From positions 7,254,001-7,318,000 of the forward strand of contig BTRK01000004.1 of the NCBI GenBank assembly GCA_036245805.1: a DNA stretch of 64,000 nt. Reading direction: 5' to 3'. Shown here in pieces: positions 57,939 to 64,000 of this stretch. This stretch comes from Pristionchus mayeri. Lineage: Eukaryota > Nematoda > Chromadorea > Rhabditida > Neodiplogasteridae. Each line of letters opens with the position of its first letter. Within the stretch, counting starts at the first letter, position 1. A model generated the notes under the pieces. It made no database searches. It saw only the letters and a program-made list of their open reading frames with translations, and had not been told where the DNA came from. The position numbers were made by a program, and so were the translations under genes.

Positions 57939-60911
57939 GGTGAGTACTCTATTCTCCATTCTCCATTCTCCATTCTCCATTCGAGCGCGGCTGAGAGGCG
58001 GTCGATCTTGACTTTCCTCTCTGTCTGTTCTCGTTTGGGAGTCCCCCGGCGTCGACTTGGACAACCGTCGGTGGTATCTGTCTGCTGCATGCCCGTCGAT
58101 ACTCTTCGAATCGGGACGCTCAACTGCAGGACGCTCAAGAAGGACGACAGGATAATCGAGATCGAGGATGCAGTGAGTAAATGCCCTTTTGACATCATCG
58201 CCCTCCAGGAGACCAGGCGCAAGGACCATACTAGCCTTACCCTATCCAATTCGCAACATCTGCTAGTGGCATACGGTATTCAATCAAGCCATGGTACCGG
58301 CTTCCTGGTGGACAAACAATGGGCGAACTCAAGCATCTTCCACCCTGTCAATCCTCGTCTCTCCTACCTGGATATCCCATCAATCGGGTTGCGTATTATC
58401 AACGCCTACGCACCTACCTCTTCTTACCCGGATCAAGTCTTCACTACCTTTCTAAACGAGCTAAGCACACTAATTGCAACCTCTACCCGTCGTGTTCGAC
58501 TACCGGGGGGTGGAAGGGGGCATATAGTGGTGCTCGGTGACTTCAACTCGAAGATCGGATCCAGAGAGGCGATTGAGGAGCGATTTATCGGAAGACATGG
58601 ACTGGGAGAAAGAAACGAAAGAGGGCAAAGCTTGGTCGACTTCTGCATGGAAGCAAAGATGTTCGTACACAACACTCGCTTTCAAAAACGCGATACTCGG
58701 AAGTGGACATGGCTCAGCCCGAGCATGCAATCCCGTAATGCAATCGATTATGTCATGACGACCAATCCAAAAATAGTGCAAGACGTCTTTATTGTCGGGA
58801 GCTTTGATTTCGCAACTGACCATAGGCTTTTGATGGCCACAGTCAAAATAACGTCAGAAGTGAAACGTCGTTTCCACAAGTCTCGGCCAAAAGTGCAACT
58901 TGATAAGAACAAATTTGTGTCCGGAATATTGTCTCTAACGCGAACCGATGTGAATAGTTACGAAAGGATGACTTCTGCAATCCAATCAATTGCTGACGAA
59001 TCCACGACACAGGTTCCATCTGAAGATCGATTTTCACCACAAACCAAGAAACTGTTTGCTGAAAGACGAAGATTAAGAGATCAAAATCCTACGCCGATCA
59101 TTCGAATGCAGTTTTCAGTCACTAGTAAAGCACTGCGTTTCTCGATTCAAAACGACATAAGAAAGCGTCATCTGGAAATAGTTCGACAAGCAGTGGAATA
59201 TGGATATAGTACGAAAAAGGCTCTAAGGAGTTCACAAATAGGACAGACAAAACTATTCCAACTCGAACGAGAAGATGGCACAATTGCGAACACGAAGAAT
59301 GAACTGGATACTGTAGTCAAGAATTATTACGATGACTTATTCCGAAGAACGAGACGGCCGAAACGAGAAAAATTTCTGACAAATGACTTCTTCCCACCAA
59401 TTATCGAAAGTGAAGTATGGCACGCGATTTACAAACTGAAAAACGGAAAGTCCCCTGGCCTGGACAAGGTGACAGCAGAGATGTTGAAGTACGGTAGTGA
59501 CATCCTTGTCAAACCCCTTTGCTCTCTGTTCAACAAATGGATACTGGAGGAGACTGTTCCCGATACTCTGCCAAACTCACTGATATCACTCATTTATAAG
59601 AAAGGAAATCAACTCGACATTTCAAACTACCGTCCAATTGCACTCTTAAATCTGATATACAAAACATTCACCTCGGCCATCGATAATCGAATAGAAAAAA
59701 CGTTGTCCACGAGCCAACCACCGGAGCAAGCCGGCTTTCGCAAGAACTATGCAACAACGGACCACATGTTTACTCTCCACGAACTGATGAGCAAGTCGGT
59801 TGAGTACAACTTTCCATTGTACCTGGTCTTCATTGATTTTGCAAAAGCCTGCAAAAGCACTCCACATTCAGTGGCTTGTGGAGTGCATTATTTCAACAAG
59901 GAATCCACTCGAAGATCGTGAACACCTTGCGACAAGTATACCAAAAGGCCAATGTTTTCGTAAGAGTTGGATCGAGCAAAGTGCCCATTGATGTAGAAAG
60001 AGGCGTCCGTCAAGGAGATCCGTTGTCTCCCCACCTCTTTAACAGTGTACTGGAAGGTGTATTTCGTGAAATGAATTGGGATGATTTTGGAATAAGGATC
60101 GACGGAAGAAATCTGACCCGTTTGCGATACGCAGATGACATCGTCCTAATTTCACATGACCCCAAAGAAGTTTCAAGTATGTTGCGTGAACTGGTGAATG
60201 CGAGCAAAAAAGTTGGATTGAAAATAAACCAAAAGAAAACTGTCGCCATGACGAACCGTACTCAAGTATCACTTCACATCGAACAAGATTCTTTGAGCTA
60301 TGTCAGCAGTTTTGTCTACCTTGGCGTCCGAGTATCATTCGACTACAACTTATTGCTTGAACTAAACAGAAGGATCGAAAGCGCGTGGTAAGCATTCAAC
60401 AAATTTCACGATTTTCTTACCAACCGGGCTGTCGCAATGGGACTGAAAGCTAGAGTTTACCGTATGTGCATAGAGCCTGCTCTACTGCATGTCAGTGAAA
60501 TCTGGAGCTAGAACGAAGAAAGCACGAACGAGATTGATTGTGGCACAGCGTTCGATGATGAGAAAAATGGCCGGAGTAACGAGAATGGATAGGAAGAGCA
60601 ATGAGTGGTTAGCAAACAAAGTACCGATACAAGATGTTCGAGTCCGAGCTATGCACAAGAAATGGACTTGGGCACGACGAATTGCATCACTGGACGACGA
60701 TAGATGGACGCAGAGAATTGTTTTCTGGACACCGTGGGATAAGGAAAGACCGATTGGACGACCAAGAACGAGATGGCGGGATGAAATAGTGGAGCGAGTA
60801 GGAATAAACTGGGCTGATATTTGCAGAAGATACCCCGATAAATGGACCGACGGCATGATTCAACAGGCCCATGCCCTGAAGTTTGAATAAATTGATTTGA
60901 TTTGATTTGAT
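57939..60911 (+). mobile_element. RTE-like non-LTR retrotransposon, second family
   Basis: Flanked by TTCTATAAGTT (57928-57938 and 60912-60922). It begins with CTCCATT-type repeats and ends in a TTGATTTGATTTGATTTG tail directly after the coding region. Coding content is as below. Confidence 0.9.
58008..60890 (+). pseudogene. RTE-like endonuclease/reverse transcriptase, three lesions
   Basis: 58008-59921 holds the endonuclease (IGTLNCRT, LQETRR, AYAPTSS, LGDFNSKIG, WTWLSP, TDHRLL) and the first RT blocks (LIYKKGNQLDISNYRPIALL, AGFRKNYATTDH, LVFIDFAKA). A short GCAAAAGC duplication near 59840-59860 shifts frame. The RT resumes at 59876-60391 (GVRQGDPLSPHLF, LRYADDIVLI) and meets a TAA near 60389, then shifts again near 60500 before the C-terminal 60489-60890. 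The other RTE element at 30.4 kb has the same domain order without these breaks. Confidence 0.9.
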
Positions 60912-61458
60912 TTCTATAAGTTTGGTCAATATTTCCAAAAAAATAGTAATAATAAACCTCGGAATTTCCAGTGCATCGATGAGAATTTGAGTAATATCAA
61001 CACAGGCGCCATTGGCGATGATGATTGCGTAGCCCTAGACTTCCCGTAAATTAAACTGTTTGGCGTTAGTAGAGCAAACCTTGAGACCGCTGCTCTTCGT
61101 GTTGAGTATAATCGAGAGAAGAACAATGTTGAAAGTAACGCCAAGAATCGCATACAAAAGGGTAGCACAAAAGAGATTAAAAGTTCGCAAGCGTGTTTTT
61201 ATGTCATTTCATTCAGATATTCGAGCGATACCCATGGGAAAAAGAGAGTACATACAAATACCTTCGATGCGGAAGCGGATGATGTTGTAAATATTATTCC
61301 TTAAGCCACAGAAGGAATAATAATTTTTATCCTACTCAAAACTCAGTGGGTGGCCTGTCATATATTGACTCGAAAATCCTCTTCCCACCAGCCTCTCGAG
61401 GATCCCGAAATGGACCGGAATGCGATTATTTAAGCGAACGTTCAGTATTGAGAATGAG

Positions 61459-63033
61459 GGGGGTGACAAAACAGAAACCGACAAAACATAAACAAATCAC
61501 ATCTCCTGCGGGACACGACGTAGGGAGAGGGTAGTTGTTGTATTGCTACCAGTATGCGCTCTACTACACCACCCTGTTTATATCCTCTGTCCGGGTGATT
61601 ATGAGTTTCGCACCCCACTTATGTATCAGGTTGTAACATAAGTTTTGTCGCGTCCAATCTCTTATGCATTTTAACCTCAGAAATTCTTCGAATTAATTTA
61701 ATCTCAATTTCGTTATTCATCATCAGTGAGGGCCTTCGTACTCTTTCTTACGCGCTTTACTTCAGTCCTGTCAAGGCAGTTGAGGAGGCACATTAGTCAG
61801 ACAAAGTTGTACTGAGATAAGGATTACAAATCATTTTCACGCATCAGCTCTTCTTGAAAAGGATAAATTATGCCGATTTTGTGTGATTTGCGTAAAGTAC
61901 TACATATGTGCATAATTTTGAACCACTCACGGATAATGACAAACGAAAATCGTTCTAGAAATGTAGACGAGTTTGTATAATGTGGATGGTTGGTGACGGT
62001 CGCGAAAACTTTCGCAAGCCGAATTTTCTTCTCAATAGATATCCAGATCCAAATAGTGGTGGAATATAGTTCACCCAAAGTGGTCAGTATGCAGACAAAG
62101 TTTGGGGTAGATTGGGTTCTGTTGAGATAAGTGGCTCCATTCAGAACGATGGTATGTAAATTAAACTAATGAAATCGGCACTTTTTTCATATTCCTACCT
62201 CGCACACATGTTCAATATCTGATTTGTTGTGTCCATCCTAACCATAAACCCTTCCCTTACTAGTATCTACTTGGGATAAGTTTGGAAATAAATAGCTTTT
62301 GAATGACAATCTTTAATTCAAAACACCTAAACTTGCATATTTTGGTAAAATTGTGCGCGAATTGAATTAATAAAAATTCAAATTTCCCACAAGTGGAGTG
62401 TTCTTTCTCTCACTTGTTTAATGATAAATTATACCTCCATGAGTGGTAATTGGAACGCACTTATGTTAGTCACTGTTGTTGCAATTCTGGATTCAGAAGA
62501 GTTGGTCAAGTTGGCTACGAATCAGCGGCTAACCTTACACTCAGTGAAGTATATCTTTGATTCCGCTCAACATAGCACCATATCTGGCGTATATTTTGAA
62601 AGAGCATTGACGGGGTATATCACCATGCTGTAGAAGTTTGGTTCATTATTCATCTCTGCGAACTAGCACCCGATCAAACGAATTAATAAAATCTGCACCA
62701 AATTTAAATTCATATTAATATTTTTCGCATAGCCAGCGTGCGCAGTTCAGCTCTACCCTATGGTTTGAATGTGCATGAACACCCCCAAACATATACTAGG
62801 AGGTCAGGCATTGATAATGTTTGAGAAGTATCCTTCATGGAAATATTGTGAACCTCCGAAATGCGACAAAACTTATGTTACAACCTAATATATCATGTCA
62901 TGGTCCAAAATTGAGTATTTGAGTGGAAAATCATGGTTCGATAACAATGCAAGAACTCCCCAATCCCTACCTCGAGTCACGAAGGTGATGTGATTTGTTT
63001 CTGTTTTGTCGGTTTCTATTTTGTCACCCCCCC
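61459..63033. mobile_element. hAT-like palindromic MITE, interrupted
   Basis: 8-bp duplication AGAATGAG at 61451-61458 and 63034-63041. Ends GGGGGTGACAAAACAGAAAC and the complement of GTTTCTATTTTGTCACCCCC. Without the mariner-TIR insertion it is about 310 bp. The 8-bp duplication is the basis for placing it near hAT elements. Confidence 0.75.
61626..62888. mobile_element. mariner-TIR element without transposase (copy 2)
   Basis: TA at 61624-61625 and 62889-62890, 1263 bp, the same ends as copy 1 at 11973-13238 and identical over long stretches. Differences seen are a T/C near 62378, a C/T near 62671, and small indels at 62685-62790. Confidence 0.92.
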
Positions 63034-63041
63034 AGAATGAG

Positions 63042-64000
63042 CTGTGGACAATTTCTATCGGAATCAGTCAACACCTTTCAGTCCTTTCTTTTCTATTCTT
63101 TGCGTTTCTAATATGTTAATTCCCATTTCGCGCTTTTACATTGCAAAGCAATGCAAAGAATTCGATGGCTTGTTTAATCACGACTTTACATCGAATGAAA
63201 CATGCGCAAGCAAGAGCCCTGCTATTTCTTCACACTGCACTCTTCCCTTATCAGCCGACTTAGTCACCGGAGACCAGACCACCATCTGCAAGATATTATG
63301 TCAACTCGCAGTATCCAGGAATAAAATTTCGATGGTTCTCAACGTCAATTACGCCCTCTTATTCCACATGCTCACAAGAGAGTAGACGAGCATCAGTATG
63401 GAAGTACAGATCACAACACTCGAATGAATCATGACTTAAAAATCACACCCAGTGAAACACGCACATTCGATGCTTCATCAAATAATTTTCCGCGATTGTT
63501 GCCTTCTACTGGATATTGAAATTGGCGGTCGGGCGAAAAAAAGTTGTATCCCGTTCGGGATTGGTACAGCGATTCCTGAAACATAATTATCTGACTTTCA
63601 TGAGTTTCTGTATCGGAAATACCCTTTTCTTGGGTTGAATTGTTGGGATATTTTCAAGTATTTTCGAATCTATCGGGAGCTTTAACCAAACTGATTTCTG
63701 CAATTCTATAGATACGGAAAGGAACCAATAAAATGATACATTGACAGCTCGTCTGACTCACTGATACGCCTTCAGATTTTCCTTTTCCATATAAATCGTT
63801 ATCATGTAGCGATAGCGTCAGCTCGAGTTTAGCAGATACTCTCTCGTGATAAGCCTTGCTCGCCTTTTATTTTTTTTGCTGTTCCGACATTTGATCAAAT
63901 TGTTCAGTATTTCTATATTTAAATTGCGTCTTTTCACTCTGCCATAGCGTAAGAGGGCATGGTTCATCCACCGCCATTAATGATGTAATTTCAAAGTTGA
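63042..64000. other. Unassigned sequence with two weak coding hints
   Basis: A 113-codon plus frame (63044-63385) has several cysteines but no family. On the minus strand an open stretch from a TTTCAG at about 63580 runs 48 codons to a stop near 63433 (FFSPDRQFQYPVEG, NRGKLFDEAS) and could be a terminal exon. Neither can be assigned. Confidence 0.3.

Larger units (their letters stand above)
56413..61195 (-). pseudogene. Srd-like chemoreceptor, interrupted by retroelements
   Basis: Minus-strand pieces in order: about 60970-61195 (TM1-TM2, RLRTFNLFCATLLYAILG) with an in-frame TAG near 61036; about 57740-57850 (TM3, FCVIMLHLIFHSLWLIAY); about 57510-57670 (WYR|YTLLIKAAPSRIV, TM4 and the YPGINI loop); about 56780-56900 (TM5, LSAIFGPFIVYTFIAI); a short exon with MSCKTTKMYESLVR; a TM6 exon LTYHTVLPVTICIG; and a TM7 exon FASIPAVCKP ending YFVVPYR at 56413. 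Order and motifs fit the Srd/Str superfamily. An RTE element (57939-60911) lies between the first and second pieces, a SINE-like element (56944-57405) between the third and fourth. The TAG and one unresolved junction suggest a dead gene. Confidence 0.6.

Noticed and set aside
1..64000. CRISPR arrays, rRNA or tRNA genes, bacterial-type operons
   Set aside because: No regularly spaced repeats with unique spacers and no recognisable RNA genes were seen; the window is eukaryotic in gene structure.

Overview
The window looks like a piece of a nematode genome, most likely a rhabditid or diplogastrid. Chemoreceptor (serpentine GPCR) genes are cut into small exons by introns of about 40-50 bases with TTTCAG-like acceptors. 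ShKT-type secreted peptides are present. The repeats are CR1-like and RTE-like non-LTR elements, a Ty3/gypsy element, mariner elements and foldback/MITE repeats. No bacterial-type gene organisation is seen. The genus cannot be fixed from sequence alone.

Layout. 1-6.4 kb: part of a foldback repeat, an Sre-type receptor gene (+) and an Sra/Srab-type receptor gene (-) with MITEs in or next to its introns. 6.5-8.1 kb: a dead mariner inside a diverged foldback fragment. 8.2-19.1 kb: a large inverted-repeat element whose loop holds a complete gypsy LTR retroelement (TSD ATTAT); the gypsy pol is itself split by a mariner-TIR element and by a 1.4 kb element with a 3-bp TSD that contains another palindrome. 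19-21 kb: foldback debris. 21.1-27.4 kb: a tandem duplication carrying a CR1-like element on the minus strand. 28.5-33.8 kb: a mariner with one nonsense codon, an Sre-like exon relic, an RTE element with an intact EN-RT frame and a mariner 3' fragment. 34-36 kb: an Sre-type pseudogene (-), paralogous to the one at 1.7 kb. 36.4-37.8 kb: a foldback. 38.4-40.8 kb: two small secreted-protein genes (-), one with two ShKT domains. 42.2-52.8 kb: a cluster of three Srsx-type receptors. Two have the same nine exon lengths (303 codons each). The middle one is broken by a mariner-like insertion in exon 6 and a CR1 insertion in intron 6. 54.9-61.2 kb: a 1.5 kb palindrome and an Srd-like receptor gene carrying an RTE and a SINE-like insertion. 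61.4-63 kb: a hAT-like MITE (8-bp TSD) containing a near-identical copy of the mariner-TIR element found inside the gypsy.

Taken together this is an accessory, rapidly turning-over chemoreceptor region: families of G-protein-coupled receptors and a few secreted proteins, repeatedly duplicated and interrupted by at least six classes of transposon. Several insertions have precise target-site duplications, so their relative order can be read. Exon structures are hand-derived from splice sites and paralogue comparison; no transcript evidence was available.
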